Notes: generated by a model not told the origin, from the letters alone. Shown: positions 1-12,423, numbered from the stretch's first letter. The stretch is 39,699 nucleotides of DNA from Stenocarpella maydis (GCA_002270565.1 NQMI01000062.1:219422-259120); one strand, 5' to 3'. Made by a program: numbers and translations.

Positions 1-299
1 ACCCTGCCGAAACACACACACGCTGAACTGAATGCTATTCTATAGCACAAATTCATCAGAACTTTTAAGGCACTATAATTACTTATATGAAGAAGAATCT
101 GCCCCTATTCTAAGGCGTTATTAATAATAAGAAGGAGTGCAACTTCTAGTGGCTTCTTAACTAAATTCACAACGTCCTCCGCCACTGCAAGGCTGATAAT
201 CTAATGGTAATTATTACTAACTATAATAGTGCGCTAATTGATACTATTAAATATAAATTTCCTTAAGTATACTACTGATTATGTGTTTTTTATATTAAT

Positions 300-1688
300 A
301 TGAATGTTATCCTTAATATTAAGAAGAAGTGGAAGAAGCTAGCAATAGCGATAGTAGGAGGAAATGAAGATGAAGCTAATGAGGCTGGAGGAGGCAAAGA
401 TGCTGAGGTAGAAGACCCGGCGATAGCCTCACTCAATGCGCCGGCGAGAAACAAGGCGATAGTGCTAGTAAAGGTCCCTGATGATATCCCCTATACCCGC
501 TAGGCTCTATCTAACCTGCTTAAGTTCATAGAGTACTCAATTGATCGCGATGCCTACGATATGGCTTAGTAGCGCCTTTAAGAGAAGTTTGCAGATCAGA
601 AGGTGATTATTAACTACCTCAAGACCTAGTATATTGATGAGGAGGAGAAGATTATCGCTAAATAGGCTATATATAAAACCTATAAGATCCTTAACTTTAG
701 CTTATATATAACATTATTAACTAAAGCTATATACTAGAAGTTAAAGATCTATCTTAGCTATAATATAGGTAATATTCTCTATATAATTGAGGCTATAGAT
801 AAGGCTATTATAGATACTTCTTATACCTTCTGTCTTAAGGAAGCCTATTAGAAGATAGCATTACTAGAGGAGTTTAATAAGTAGAAGTAGCTAGATAAGC
901 TTCCTCTTTAAGTCTTATAGGCAGCACTAGAACTTCTCTTAGCATTAAGATAGCGCGAACTTTAAATAATTAAGGGAGAAGTTATTTAGGGCAATTACTT
1001 ACTCTCAATACCTACCCACCTTATCTACACCTAATATAGGCTACCTTATATGAATTAACTAGCTAATAATGAGAAAGTAAATCATCCTCTTTAAAGAGAT
1101 AATATCTATAAGACTTACTAGCTAAATCATAACCTTTTAGTTAGAAATCCTCTTCTAGCAGTCCTTTTACCTAAAAAGGTTACTGCAACTAAGGGACGGC
1201 CTTATAATATAACAATATTCTCAGCCAACAAAGAGAGCATCCTCTAAGGCTGAGAAAAGTCTACAATGGGCAAAAAGACAACCTTAATAACCACTAGTCT
1301 GGGTAGCAAGGCAGGTAATAAAATGGGGGCAATAATAGCCTTAGTTTAGCATATAAACTCGAATTTCAAGTAGAATAACTCAACCCTCTAGTCATTAGAT
1401 AAAGAGGATATCTATAGCAGGCAGACCCAGCAGTAAGCTATCTAATGGGACTAGCAGTTGGCAGCAGGGCTCATAAAGTAACCAAAATACTAGGCATTAA
1501 AGCAATAATCTGCTGCAATATCCTTAAGTAAGAAGCTAGCAGCTAAGAAGCAGTAGAAGACTATTAACTAGCTGCCACGGGTAGATCTAGTGGTTAAGGA
1601 TGTTGTTAATAATAATGAGGAGGGTTAGCAGAATACTCAAGATGAGATTCAAGTGCTCGGGTTGGTATTAGAGCATCCTAGGTAATGA
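300..1688 (+). pseudogene. RIP-like decayed ORF, probable transposon relic
   Basis: One reading frame runs from the ATG at 300 to the double stop at 1683-1688 with no obvious frameshift, but it is broken by 33 internal stops: by hand count 21 TAG, 11 TAA and 1 TGA. The first 67 codons are open and encode a lysine-rich, then acidic, segment; further on there are charged helical stretches and a K/Q-rich tail. The strong excess of TAG over TGA in AT-rich DNA is what C-to-T change in CpA (CAG to TAG, CAA to TAA) would give, the signature of repeat-induced point mutation. I do not recognise the original protein; a transposon or retrotransposon ORF is the likeliest source. The total number of stops alone is close to what AT-rich random sequence gives, so the claim rests on the stop type and on the protein-like text between stops. 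Confidence 0.5.
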
Positions 1689-2044
1689 AGAAAGAACTAA
1701 ATACTAAGGTAGAAACTTATAATACTTTAATTTGGTGCTGGTAAGTATATAGGAATAAATGTATAGTTAATAAGTGTATATTAAAGTTTTGTATGGCGGT
1801 CCTATAGCTAAGTAAAATTCGTGCACATGGGGCACACATGTACCCCTGTACCCTCTGTTTTTTGCCCTGTGAATCTCTGATCTCTTTTGCAAATGGTTCA
1901 TATCGCGTTCCCCAGAACTACTGATGCGAACCTACAAGAGGAGAAAGATCAACTGCATGAAGGTTGATGCAAACACTTTGAGTGCCTGTCTAACATGATT
2001 ATTGGTTGTGGGTAAGCCCCAGAAAAAGACTTGAATGTTTCCGT
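1689..2044. other. Intergenic, AT-rich to normal transition
   Basis: No gene seen. Base composition changes here from the AT-rich relic to ordinary genic DNA, so this is the apparent left border of the gene cluster. It also holds the 3' flank of the minus-strand MFS gene. Confidence 0.5.
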
Positions 2045-3803
2045 TCAATCTTCCTGCTGGTTCCGGTTTTTCCCATCACGTCGTAACCCATAGTCCTGAA
2101 TGCATAAACATGCGCAGAGATGAATGGCAATAAGCACCGAGAAAGAGGCGAACACCGCATGGAGCCCTCCCATGTACCCCTCAGACACCATTGTTTTTTC
2201 CTCTCTGGTGAGATGTAAATGCTCCAGTGCGAAGGCTGACGAAATCATTTCTGCAATACTTTCCCGGCTGAACCTAGATTTCAATTGATAATATAGCACA
2301 TTGCTCAATATAGTGCCAGAAACTATACACTCATGTCAGTGTCAACGTCCCCTAATTTATCGCCATATCAGATATTTACCTGTTGTACTGGTCGCTCCTC
2401 CCATATCTCTTAAAAAATTTCGCAGGCCTGTCAAAACGGCTCGGTCCTCGGGGTCTGAGCCCGCAAAAAGGCCAACAAGGACTAGAAAAAAAGATCGTTA
2501 GCTAATACGGAATGTTGCGAGTGGGTGAAACCCAAGAGTCGCTTACCAGGTTGCATGGAGCATCCGACGCCTACGCCATCTAGGATACCAACCATGAGTA
2601 TCTCCCAAATCGGGGTTTCTTGGCCATAAAACAACTTTGCGGCCGCAGCTAAGGCCCAGCAGACAGCTCCTGTTATAATGATAGGTTTGTAGTGTCCGCA
2701 TGCGGATATGAGGATACCAGTCAGCGCTGATGTCAGTCCATGAGCGATGACCATGGGTAGCAGCAAGATTCCGGCCTGGGATGGGCTTGCTCCTCGAACA
2801 TTCTGCAAGTACAAGGGGAGGATGAATAGGTTACCCCAGTAGATCCAGCCGACGAGGAAGTTGATGCCAATCAGAATGTTTGTGGAGTAGCCATAACTGA
2901 ATAGTCTGGCTGGCAGCAGAGGTAGCTTTGCGTAATGCCATTCTATGGTTAAAAAGACGCCAAACAGGGTGATCCCTGTGACTAGAAGCCCTATGTTCAC
3001 CGGCGATGTCCAAGAAATTGTAGTTCCGCCTTGGGATATGGGAATCTAACTCATGCAGTTAATACCCTCAGCATACCAACTACGAGGCTAAACAGAAGCT
3101 GGGGTACGCTCACCAAAAACAAGGCTACCGCGAAGGAACTCGCAAGAGCTCCAGCCCAGTCGATTAACTTCAGCTTGTCCCATATCCGGCCCTTCGCATG
3201 GGGAGAAGAAGACGTCGGCCACACCAAGACGAGATAATAAATTGCCATGGTGCACAAGGGACAGACGAACCAGAAGGCCCACTGCCATCCCGCGACCTGC
3301 GTGAGAGCTCCCCCAATGACAGGACCGAACCCATTACCCAACGCAGTAGCGGCTCCGACCATGCCAAAGTAGTATCCTCGCTGCTCCAGCGTCGTGATAT
3401 CAGCAATAGCAATCTGGACAAGCGCGTTAATGGCTCCAGCGCCAAAGCCGGTGAACGCCCTGGCACCGAATAGCTGGAGCGGCGTCTCAGAAAAGCCAGA
3501 GATGAAATTGCCAAACCCCATTATTGCAAGAGCCGCAACCAGCGAGGCCTTGCGGCCCCAAATATCTGATAGTCTCCCATTGATCAGCTGTATGCTGGTG
3601 CTAGTGATGAGAAAACAGGCTCCGACTAGGGATATGGATGCGCTGGTGTTGAGAGCAGATGCTATCGCAGGTAGACTTGTTGAGATGCATGTTTGGTCAA
3701 GGAAAGATGTAAACTGTATCAGCGCCAGGGCTGGAAATATGACCAGAAGCCGGCTTTGTGGAAGAGAATGCGACTGGTTCAGGAGGGGCGTAGACTCATC
3801 CAT
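2045..3803 (-). CDS. MFS drug/metabolite transporter (DHA2-like)
   Basis: Predicted 522-residue proton-coupled exporter of the plasma membrane. Exons 3803-3114, 3045-2547, 2481-2380 and 2322-2045; the three introns (68, 65 and 58 nt) begin GTGAGC, GTAAGC and GTAAAT and the total (1569 nt) closes in frame. The N-terminus is short and hydrophilic (starts MDESTPLLNQ). The loop 2-3 motif A reads NGRLSDIWGRK, and a motif C-like GNGFGPVIGG lies in helix 5. The last exon carries the C-terminal helix and a charged tail. Length and motif set fit fungal 12-14 helix DHA1/DHA2 pumps; substrate cannot be read from sequence. It is the leftmost gene of the cluster, head-to-tail with the TauD-like gene, and could export the product or give self-protection. 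Confidence 0.85.
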
Positions 3804-4296
3804 CGTGGACGGACGGGAGCGGAATCACAGTTATTAGCGAAAAGAACACAGGGCAGAGTCTCGCTTGTGACCCATCCAACTCGTAGTGAAAGAAAAAAAA
3901 TTGGCAACTTATATATAAAATGTATATTGGCTGGAACTGGGGATTCCTCTCAAATTGGGGTGTTAAGGTACGTATGACAGGGCCAGCTCCATGCACGGGT
4001 GTCTAAGAAAATTACTCCTTAAACACACGCCCAACTAACCCAAATGTCTCCTTCCCGCAACACAGGTGCCCAGGGCTAGGGTTACTTACTGTATTCTTAA
4101 GCACGCCCAACCACATGGCCCCTGAGATCGGAGCAGGAGGGGATATTTTCTCAACAAGGCACAGCAAGATTTCCCAAAGACTAGGAGCACTCGTTTTCTT
4201 ACTAAAGACAAGACAATGCAACACAATAAGATGTTGAAGAAAACTCGACAGGGAATTGTGACGGTCGATCATTGTACCTAAAACTGTGACAGCCAA

Positions 4297-4328
<32 letters not shown>

Positions 4329-4404
4329 AAAAGAAAAGTAGAAAGCAACAACACCACGACGAGACTGTGCCAGGGTTTGCTCCAGGGCGGTTGTTAGACC
4401 ATTG
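3804..4404. other. Intergenic with A-rich tract at 4295-4332
   Basis: Contains the upstream region of the minus-strand MFS gene and the 3' flank of the TauD-like gene. A nearly pure A tract (interrupted once by G) spans 4295-4332; fungal poly(dA:dT) tracts often exclude nucleosomes. A 94-codon minus-strand ORF here has no recognisable features and is treated as chance. Confidence 0.5.
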
Positions 4405-5352
4405 CTATTCATTAGTGGGAAATGGAATGGCGTCCCAACGGATGCGACGCAGGTGACGCTTTGGGTCGTTGATGTTGTTTCGAGCGTGCAACCATCGACG
4501 ATTGTCCATTAGTACGATGGTCCCCGTGGGGAATTCAACAGAAGTGAGGTGTACTGTCGATGTTGTCTCCCTCTGAGCCAAGCACGCATCAAGCTCTTCC
4601 AGAGCCTTCGACGCCCTTTCCGTCAACGGTGTGAGAATGTCTCTTCTGAAACGCATCATACATGACCGGCTTTCTTGGTCAAAAGCCATCAAATTCCCTA
4701 CAATTTCCTGCTTCTTTGGGTCCTTCACAAACTCCCTGGGGATTTGGATGCGGTATTCTCGTCTCATTAAGGATTCCTGGGTAGATGGGGAGAGGGACTG
4801 GTTTAGTCTCTGGATATTCATGGCTGAGAGAGTGCCGCCACCAAATCTATCGTGCTGGAGAACCTGGAGTCCAAAGAAACGGGGCACCTTTTCTTCATAG
4901 CTGCAGTCGGTATGCCAGGGGAATTCTTCCATTGTTTCCGATCTCGCGCGGTGATTAGCCGTCTGGAAGGTGACGCTTTCTGGTCGAACATCCCAGAACC
5001 ACCCGCGCGAGGCGCTGTGCGTGATGGGGAGCTGGTGGTTGAATTGCGTATTCAAACTGAGAACGAGCCGTCCAAGATACTGGCTGTCAGGGTCTGGGCA
5101 ACCCAGGCTTATCTTGAGTATGCCATGTTCTCGGAGCTTCTCTTCGACACTGCGAACATGATCTCGATGTATTGAATGTTCAATGGTTAGGGCCGTCAAA
5201 TGAGGCACCGTAAGTGGCTTCAAAGGTATGAACCCGGCAGAGGGGTGAGAGGTGGCTGCTACGGCGCGGGTATGAGCTTCACGACAGTGATTTTGAGCCT
5301 GAAGTCTTGCTGAAAGAGAAAGACCACACGCCCGACGGGCTAAGGGACGCAT
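4405..5352 (-). CDS. TauD/TfdA-family Fe(II)/2-oxoglutarate dioxygenase
   Basis: Single-exon gene of 315 residues. The family oxidises (hydroxylates, desaturates or cleaves) a small substrate using O2 and 2-oxoglutarate. The iron-binding facial triad is visible: His147 and Asp149 in PWHTDCSYEE, and distal His289 in NRRWLHARNN; the Arg pair at 302-303 in RHLRRIRWDA is well placed to bind the 2-oxoglutarate carboxylate. GTIVLMDNRRWLH matches the usual strand leading to the distal His. The first ~30 residues are Arg-rich and lack acidic residues apart from one Glu, so a mitochondrial presequence is possible. Substrate unknown: the family includes taurine dioxygenase but also many natural-product tailoring enzymes. 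Its start faces the IDO-like gene across 1.87 kb. Confidence 0.85.
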   Translation of the reverse strand: MRPLARRACGLSLSARLQAQNHCREAHTRAVAATSHPSAGFIPLKPLTVPHLTALTIEHSIHRDHVRSVEEKLREHGILKISLGCPDPDSQYLGRLVLSLNTQFNHQLPITHSASRGWFWDVRPESVTFQTANHRARSETMEEFPWHTDCSYEEKVPRFFGLQVLQHDRFGGGTLSAMNIQRLNQSLSPSTQESLMRREYRIQIPREFVKDPKKQEIVGNLMAFDQESRSCMMRFRRDILTPLTERASKALEELDACLAQRETTSTVHLTSVEFPTGTIVLMDNRRWLHARNNINDPKRHLRRIRWDAIPFPTNE

Positions 5353-7218
5353 TGTGGATTGATCGCCAAAAGGTTGGCAACTTAGCCTGGCGGAGTATGA
5401 GTAAACTTGGGTGTGAGGGTCCTTGATCCGGTTCTGAGTTCACATTATTTGTGAGCCGATGAAAATAATCAATGGAGTGCTCTGTACGGAACCATACCAA
5501 ATCCTTCTTAACCCTTGAATATTTCATGACCTCGACCTCCGGATTCTTCACAGCATTCACACTGTGGATCCTTGCAAGGGATATCCTGCAAAAGGTCTTA
5601 CATGATCATCGCATCATCATTATCAACCTGTGTATTGTGGTAAGATAGCCAAGGGACCGGACGAAATACTAAGGTTCCGTGGCGCTCCCATCCCAAAGGA
5701 TTCATCTCTCGTTGACTGCCGCACCAGCCGCCACTCGCTTAAGTGAATACCATGACAAATTTTCAAGTGCTTATCTGTGAGCTATTCTTATTGTATGTCT
5801 TGTCAGTAGGAGTCGGGGTGCGGTGCCGGGAGTAACAGGTTTCACGGATGGTCAAGGTCCGAGTCAGACTCAGGAGGCATCAAAGTGATAGGAACAAGCA
5901 TTTGCCACTCCATGGGATCCTCCCACCAAGTGCTTACCTATGTGCTCTTCCCTGACAATGGCCAAAATAATCATGACCTTTGTGTGGGGCTAGCCCTCCA
6001 CATGCCCTATGCTCATCATCCTGAAGCGAGACACGCGTTGTGATCACACCGCTTGTCCAACGGCAATCTCAGGATGTGCAAAAATTGGTAGGCCACTGTG
6101 TAGTACAAGGCACTAATGCCGTCGACAATCTGTGACAGGAGTCTTAGCCAGTGAGTCATACAAGGTCACATCGAAGCATCCCCAAGCTGCTGTAATACGT
6201 GATACTATGCGCGAGACGTTCAGCTGGCCATCGGCAGCCTCATCGGCAACCGGGGACGCGTTCATGAAAGACGCCACTTAACCCGATCCGCCAATCATTT
6301 TGAAAATCCAGGGACTGTGATGGAATACGCTCGCCATGCCCCCAATCAGAATGTCCTTGGACTTGAGGGAATAGCGAAGCAGCCTAGAGAGGGGAACGCC
6401 ACGGCACCATGGATTGCACTTGCTGACAGGCCCACCAACTTGAAGTTTTGGGACGGATTTCCCAGGTTCACAGAGTCGAGATTATTAAAATGAGTAGTAA
6501 AACGCTAACTTAGTTCGGAAGTGGTTTCAATCTCAAACAGCTCAGTTACTATGATAAAATAGATAGTCTCCTTCACCAGGGTCGTCTATGAACCTGTCTG
6601 GCAGGCCAAGAACTTGGGAGGACTTCCTTCAGGAGGCGGGGCCTGGCAGAGCTAGGCAAGGAAGGCATCTCAATATCATGCCAGACCCACCCGACCGTAT
6701 GAAACAAAATCTCGCCAGGGCTGACAAAATAAGCTTGGCGGGAAAATCCCTCCTTCAACGGCTAGATGACAGAAATTCAATCTGCCTTATTTTACCCGAG
6801 ATACCAAGCAGCACTGCGGACAGATGGACCCACCAATCTACTAGGGAGTCTCGTTTGGTGCATAGGTTGTATTACTGCTTACATTCTGAAATACATAATT
6901 CTGACAGTATTCATGTTGTGTAGTAAATGAATATGATATTGAATTAGCGAATTTCTTTACATCAACACTCCTAACATGTTTTCCAGGACCTTTCACTAAG
7001 TCCGGATACAACTAGCGACAACCCATGGCAGGCGGACATTATCGGTATGACACGAAGTTGTGGGAGTCCTGTTTTCCTCCCCTCCTTAGTAGCTTAAAAA
7101 ACTCCCCTTCACTGCTACAGTAGAACAACCCTTACCGGCCATTCGCCCTTTGACAGCAGATGCCTCTGTTCTGAGTTTCGAGGTTTGCATTCTACTTGTG
7201 CTTATCAAAAAAACAATC
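5353..7218. other. Long divergent intergenic region (TauD / IDO-like)
   Basis: 1.87 kb between two divergently transcribed genes; expected to hold both promoters. No complete gene seen. A plus-strand open stretch of roughly 90 codons without a good start lies at about 6210-6492 and reads protein-like in part, so it might be a gene remnant, but I recognise nothing in it. A pair of closely spaced GAGTCAG/ACTCAGG elements sits near 5863-5877. Confidence 0.4.
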
Positions 7219-8782
7219 ATGATTCTCGCTCTCGCTGTTGTGGCCATTCTGGTCCTGGTAGCGATCATACGGCATCTCTTCCAATCCGATTCTAAGTGCT
7301 ATTCACCGGAGATCGGGCTACAGGACTTGAAGGAACTCAGAACACGGCATGGAGTTCACTCAGCATTCATGGAAATGGTCAACGACGAGGGTGCTGGATC
7401 ATGGCCACCAAGAGCTACTCACGACAACTTCCCTCCGGCACTCCGTCCCTACCAGCACATTTATGCCGCCATGGCGCCACTGCTCCCATACGTCAATCCA
7501 TCACTTGATGATGAGTGCAACAAAATACGTATCGCAGACTTCCGTTCCCGTATGCAGATCCTGCTTACAGAGAAGATCAATATGGATGCAGTCCAAAGTA
7601 TTCTGGAAACCGTTGAGTCTGGCAATTGGGATACCTTCCCACGAGACGTTTACAATGGATTCTACTCGTGCATTGCCTGCTTGCGCCACGCCTATCGGTG
7701 AGTCCATACCTTAAGAAATATTCCACGGCCCTTTGCTGAGACGAGCTTCCTCCCTTTCCGTAGGTGGTCAACGAACCCGGTTGTAAGGGTCGCCCAAGAA
7801 GAAAAGCAACTTGGCTTCCCCCCGGAGCTGGACATGCCATGGTCCTTTATACAGCGCAGATACGACATCACGTCTCCCAGCGGGAACATCATGGCGAATA
7901 TTCTCTGCAACCTGGACACGAACGGGCAGATCGTATATCCGATAAATGAAGGCATGTCTGACGAGATAAAGAACAACGAACTGACATGGTGTCACATATT
8001 CCATGATTCCGAAGTTATGGTAGGTCACGCTGTCACATATTGAAATTTCATCAACCAGTTTCTTATCCTTGTTGTAGGCTATCCCGATTTACTATTCCAT
8101 GATTCAAGCCATGGTCAGCTTCGAGCGGGGTGACAAGAGGTCATGTCTTGCTCACGTGGAAGCAGCCTCGATCAAGCTGCGCAAGGTGATGCTCTACCTC
8201 TACGAGAAGATGAACGAACCTCACGTATCCAGGGCTATTTGGGTCAGACACGTATCAGGAGTTCACAGCTGGGGCATGACACACGAGGGCGACAGCTGTC
8301 CCGTCGAGTATGGCGGCCTATCCGGAAGCCAGATACTCCTCTTCTTGGCAGTGGATGCGTTTCTGGGCATTGGCCGCTACCACACAAATATCCAACACAA
8401 GATGCACATCTCGAAGAATTTCAGAAAAGTAGCCGACACGATACACAGAAGCTCCTTTCGACACCAACTCACGGGCAAAGTCGACGAAGATGTCGCCATT
8501 GAGAGCGCACTTCAACGCATGGTCAAGCAGCTACGAGTAAGCAAAAGCACACCTCAATCAAGACCCAATTACCGCCATGTGAACTGACTAGATATCAAAT
8601 AGTCTTTTAGAGCTGTGCATAAGGTCCGGGCGGTTCGTTATCTCTCGGCCCCTGCCCCCGAGAGAATCCCCATGACAGCGGCGCTCTCCGTTCTGCCACG
8701 TAAAGGTGAAGAGGGAGTGGCAGCAGAACCCTACAAGTTCATCGACGAAATTTTGACAAAGAGGCTGAACGAAACAGTGTAA
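7219..8782 (+). CDS. Membrane-anchored indoleamine 2,3-dioxygenase-like protein
   Basis: Predicted 457 residues. Exons 7219-7697, 7764-8019, 8078-8536 and 8603-8782; introns start GTGAGT, GTAGGT and GTAAGC and the sum (1374 nt) is in frame. The ATG at 7219 is chosen because the open frame further upstream has only a TTG. Residues 1-18 form one hydrophobic segment (ILALAVVAILVLVAII), an anchor that ordinary cytosolic IDOs lack. IDO resemblance: IWVRHVSGVHSWG, then a degenerate GGLSGSQ..AVDAFLG block where the family has GG(S/P)AGQSS..FD.LLG, and FRAVHKVRAVRYL near the C-terminus, in which His404 would be the proximal haem ligand. IDO is a haem enzyme that opens the indole ring of tryptophan to N-formylkynurenine. 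The second IDO signature (YMP..HR.FL) is not conserved, so activity and substrate are uncertain. Convergent with the ligase gene. Confidence 0.7.
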
Positions 8783-9218
8783 GGGAGTATTTTGGAACGG
8801 GAGGGATAAGGATTGATGGTACATGGTCGCCGCGTTTCCGAGCAAGTGTTTACTTTGATCAAACTTTGAGTTAATGCTAGCAAGATAGAGGTTGAGGCGC
8901 AAAAGCAGCCGCTAAATGAGTCAGGCATCACAAGAGGGAGACATCAGTCATCAGAATTCCATTGACCAGATACTGAGAAATAAGTACGTTTTACTGAAGG
9001 AATACATCAAGTGAATCTGTTCTGAAGTGTGTACGTCAATGATAATACTGCCACAACCCCAGGTATCTATCAGCGCTTGAGGCCCTCGGAATAGCGCTGG
9101 GCCTCAAGTTTCCGAGAAGTCATCGGATAATTGGATACAAGAACCAGCGACTGTTGTTTGCATTGGAATCTTAAACATAATGGTATGGACTGGAATCTAG
9201 GAACCACCCCTAGGTATA
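8783..9218. other. Convergent intergenic region
   Basis: Holds the 3' ends of the IDO-like gene (plus) and the ligase gene (minus). No coding signal or repeat seen. Confidence 0.5.
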
Positions 9219-11211
9219 CTACGCGACACCTGCGATAGGCATACCGTAGAACTCGACGTCGTGAGGCGGATTGTCCACAGAAAACCAGTCCCTTCCACAG
9301 TCGCCTGCATAGAAGAAGTCCTCCATGACCTGGTACTTGATAGGCTTTCCTGTCGCCGTACGCGGCAGATCCTCTTGAGGGCCCAGGACGCGCATAAGAG
9401 TTGGCAGGCTTGTCTCATCCAAATCAGCCTTCAGATCCGCTCTTACTCGATCTAATGTGACCTTGCCCGACTCGACGCCATACTTGAGCCTGACAACAGC
9501 ACCACACAACTGCTTTCCTTGTTGCACGGGTACGGCAACCACGCAGGCTACAGAGATGTAAGAGAGAGCCATCAAGGATCGCTCCACCTCAAGAGCCGAG
9601 GTCCAGGAGTCGCCGTAAACTATATCTGCGAGTGATAGAATATTGAGAGATTAGTGACTGCAACTAGCAAGCAAGCGTAGGTAATGGATCTCTGAAATCT
9701 TACAGTCGTCCCGCTCACGACCCAGCAAGAGTAGTTCGTCGTCTCGCAAATCCACCATGTCTCCTGTACGGTAGTAACCTTCCTCATCGAAGGCCGCCTG
9801 CGTCTTTTCTGGCTCACCGAGGTACCTGAGGTCATTTAGTTCAAAATCTAGATCCCTAAATAGGTAACGGAATATCTCAAGACACTCACCCTAGGAACCT
9901 GTGGGGAGACTTGATGGACAATCTACCATGTGTTCCCTCTGACAGCTTCATGCTAATCCCAGGCGAAAGCTTTCCAACGGAGCCCTTGGATAGGAGAAGT
10001 TAGTGAATCGCAAGCTGTACCAATGCAAGGCGTAGGAGGCTGTTTACATTGATCTTGCTCAGTCCAGTTGTGACGAGCCCCGTCAGCTCGCTGGCACCAT
10101 ACCGGTTCTGGAGCGGATGGCCGATGACCCTCTCCCAGAAGTCGACCGTCGGCTGGTCCACCAGGCCTCCAATACAGAGGAAGAACTTCAATCCTCTGAA
10201 ATAGGTCGAATATTCATCCTCCTTTTCCTTTGTGAGCTGCTCGTTTCCCAGCAGGATGTCACGCATGCCCCGAAGAAGGGCTGGGTTGAAGACAAAGTAG
10301 GTGATCCGATGGCGCTGGAAGACATCAAGAACAGCTCTAGCGCTGGCCGGGCATTCGAGCGCGAATACCTTCTTGCCCAGGGCTATGCTTTCGATGACAT
10401 TTTTGGCGCCGCCGAGCCAGTGACTCTCGTTGTAATTGACTTGGGCACCGCTCTGTTCCTCGAGCGGCTCAGATGTCAGGCCTACTGGGTGAGATGTGAG
10501 GCAAGTTCGTCGTATCACGACTCCCTTGGAGTAGCCGGTAGTGCCTGATGTCATGCACACGTACCCAGGGCCGTCCGGGTCAAGATAGAGCGACTCGTCG
10601 ATATTGATGTTGATATCTGGCAACGCGGGTGAGTCGTATGGAATAGGTACCATGGTTAATGGCTTCCCCTCGGTCTCTTTCAGGTAGTCGCGCAGACGCT
10701 CGACCTCCCCAGTGCAGCCCCTGTCAAATAGCACGCAGTGCGCTTTTCCTCTGGAAATAACAGAGGCCTGCCTGTCGACGGAGGCTCTCGGATCTAACAT
10801 AGAATTAAATCTTGTCTTATCGTCTTTTCATTCAGGAACTGGCATACCTAGCGGCGTATAAGCTCCCCCCAATGCCCTGACAGCAAAGAAGGCGATGACA
10901 TATTGATATCCGGTTCGTGTCAGAGCTGTGACATAGGCATTCTCTTCCTTCAGGAGACCCCTTTCATCAAAATTCGATGCTGGTATCAGCGACCTGAGTT
11001 GATCACGCGCCTCCAGGACATCACCCAGAAGCTGGGGGTATGTCTTTTTGAATCCCGCGAAGTCCTCGATGATGACCTGAGAGCCTCCGATACGCTTCAC
11101 GGATCCAAGCAGCTTGACGAGAAGTGGATCGTTGGGCAAGCGAAAAGCTGCCTCGGGAGAAGGAACCATGTCTGCCATCTTCCACTTTGAGCGTGGTATT
11201 TCACGATACAA
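9219..11211 (-). CDS. Stand-alone adenylate-forming ligase (ANL superfamily)
   Basis: Predicted 577 residues. Exons 11211-10848, 10793-10048, 9984-9890, 9825-9704 and 9625-9219; four introns of 54, 63, 64 and 78 nt, total 1734 nt in frame. ANL core motifs in order: TSGTTGYSKG (about residues 203-212, P-loop-like A3), NRYGASE (about 351-357, A5), YYRTGD (A7), GRERDD (A8 hinge) and PRTATGKPIK near the C-terminus, with the catalytic A10 Lys. The enzyme should activate a carboxylic acid as the acyl-AMP and pass it to CoA or another nucleophile. No carrier domain or condensation domain follows, and the length fits acyl-CoA synthetases of the ACSF3/4-coumarate-CoA-ligase type rather than an NRPS. 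Acid unknown; kynurenine- or anthranilate-type acids made by the neighbouring IDO-like protein are one possibility (inference). Confidence 0.85.
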
Positions 11212-12423
11212 TGATGAATTCTGAGGATTTTGTCGGCTTTATCTCAGATAACAGAGGACTTGTTTTTTGTCGAGTATATCTAAGAGATCGAGGGCCCGAG
11301 GACACCGATTCTGTTGCCCGCTTAATGCTTAGATTAATTTGCGGGCCTCCTTCGTATATGGAATATGCTTCTAAGCGGGTATCTACGTAGCTATGCAATA
11401 CGAACAGGTATGGGAATGTACTCCCTGGAGTCATTGTCCTCCCCCTTGTTCAGCTGACAGTTTTTTACGGCGGGAGGCGGGGCGGGGGGCGTGGAAATAG
11501 GTATAACTATCCGCCCGAAGGATCGTTTACTGCGGTGATACTCTCCTTACAATCTAACCACTTTTGACAGGTAAGCCGACGCGCATACCTTACCATCAGG
11601 TTCTGCAAAATGGGTGGAGCTTTGAAGATCGTCGTGGGATGATACCTAGCGTCCGTGGGGCAACCAAGAATCGAATCAGAAAGATTCAGTCATTGAAGTG
11701 ACTCAAGCGACATCTGTCTCGCGGGAGATCCATCGCGAAATCCTACGGAATCCTACAGAGCAGTTGTCACCTAAAGGGCAAGCGCAAAATACCATGCATC
11801 GCCACTGATCCACATATTTCGACGGACGCTGATATTGGTGTGGAGGTCCCGGTACCGGGATACAGAGTTGCTGTTGACACTGTACCTTCAAGATTACGCA
11901 TTTAGTCAGTGCTGCAAAAAGGGGAGGGCTTTCTTCGAAGATCAATATTTGTCCTCAATGCTTCGAGGACTTCAGGAGAACCGCTGGGCGCCTGGTTTAG
12001 TAGGGGACGCTACAAAGAGACAGTAAAACTTTGGTCTGTAATTTTCGTCGAAGTCCGGCGTGTACGGGATGGATGCCTACAGTGATCTAACGTTGAAATG
12101 TCAGTTTATCACAAGTTTTCTTACGGTGATTCCAGATTATCTCTCATTTTTGTCCGAAACAGGCTGATGCAGTGCTGCCTATTAATCTACATAACCCAAG
12201 ACGCAAAAACAATACCTATATTAGCTAGTCATCCTTCTGGAAGATTTTCCACGCTTTTCTTCTCTTTCTTCGATGGACCCACTTGTCTTAGGTGATCGCT
12301 GTTTGAATCCATCAAGGTTCACCCCCTAGACTAGTAAAAGTTTGCAATATTACTCATACTTAACATCTCCAATTCATTGATACTATCTTATTGAAAATTT
12401 GAACTATCCCCAAGAACTGCACA
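11212..12423. other. Divergent intergenic region (ligase / decarboxylase)
   Basis: 1.2 kb upstream of both the ligase (minus) and the PLP decarboxylase (plus); expected bidirectional promoter. A strongly G-rich patch of GGCGG/GGGCG boxes lies at about 11466-11495. Short ORFs of 60-90 codons on both strands look random. Confidence 0.5.
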
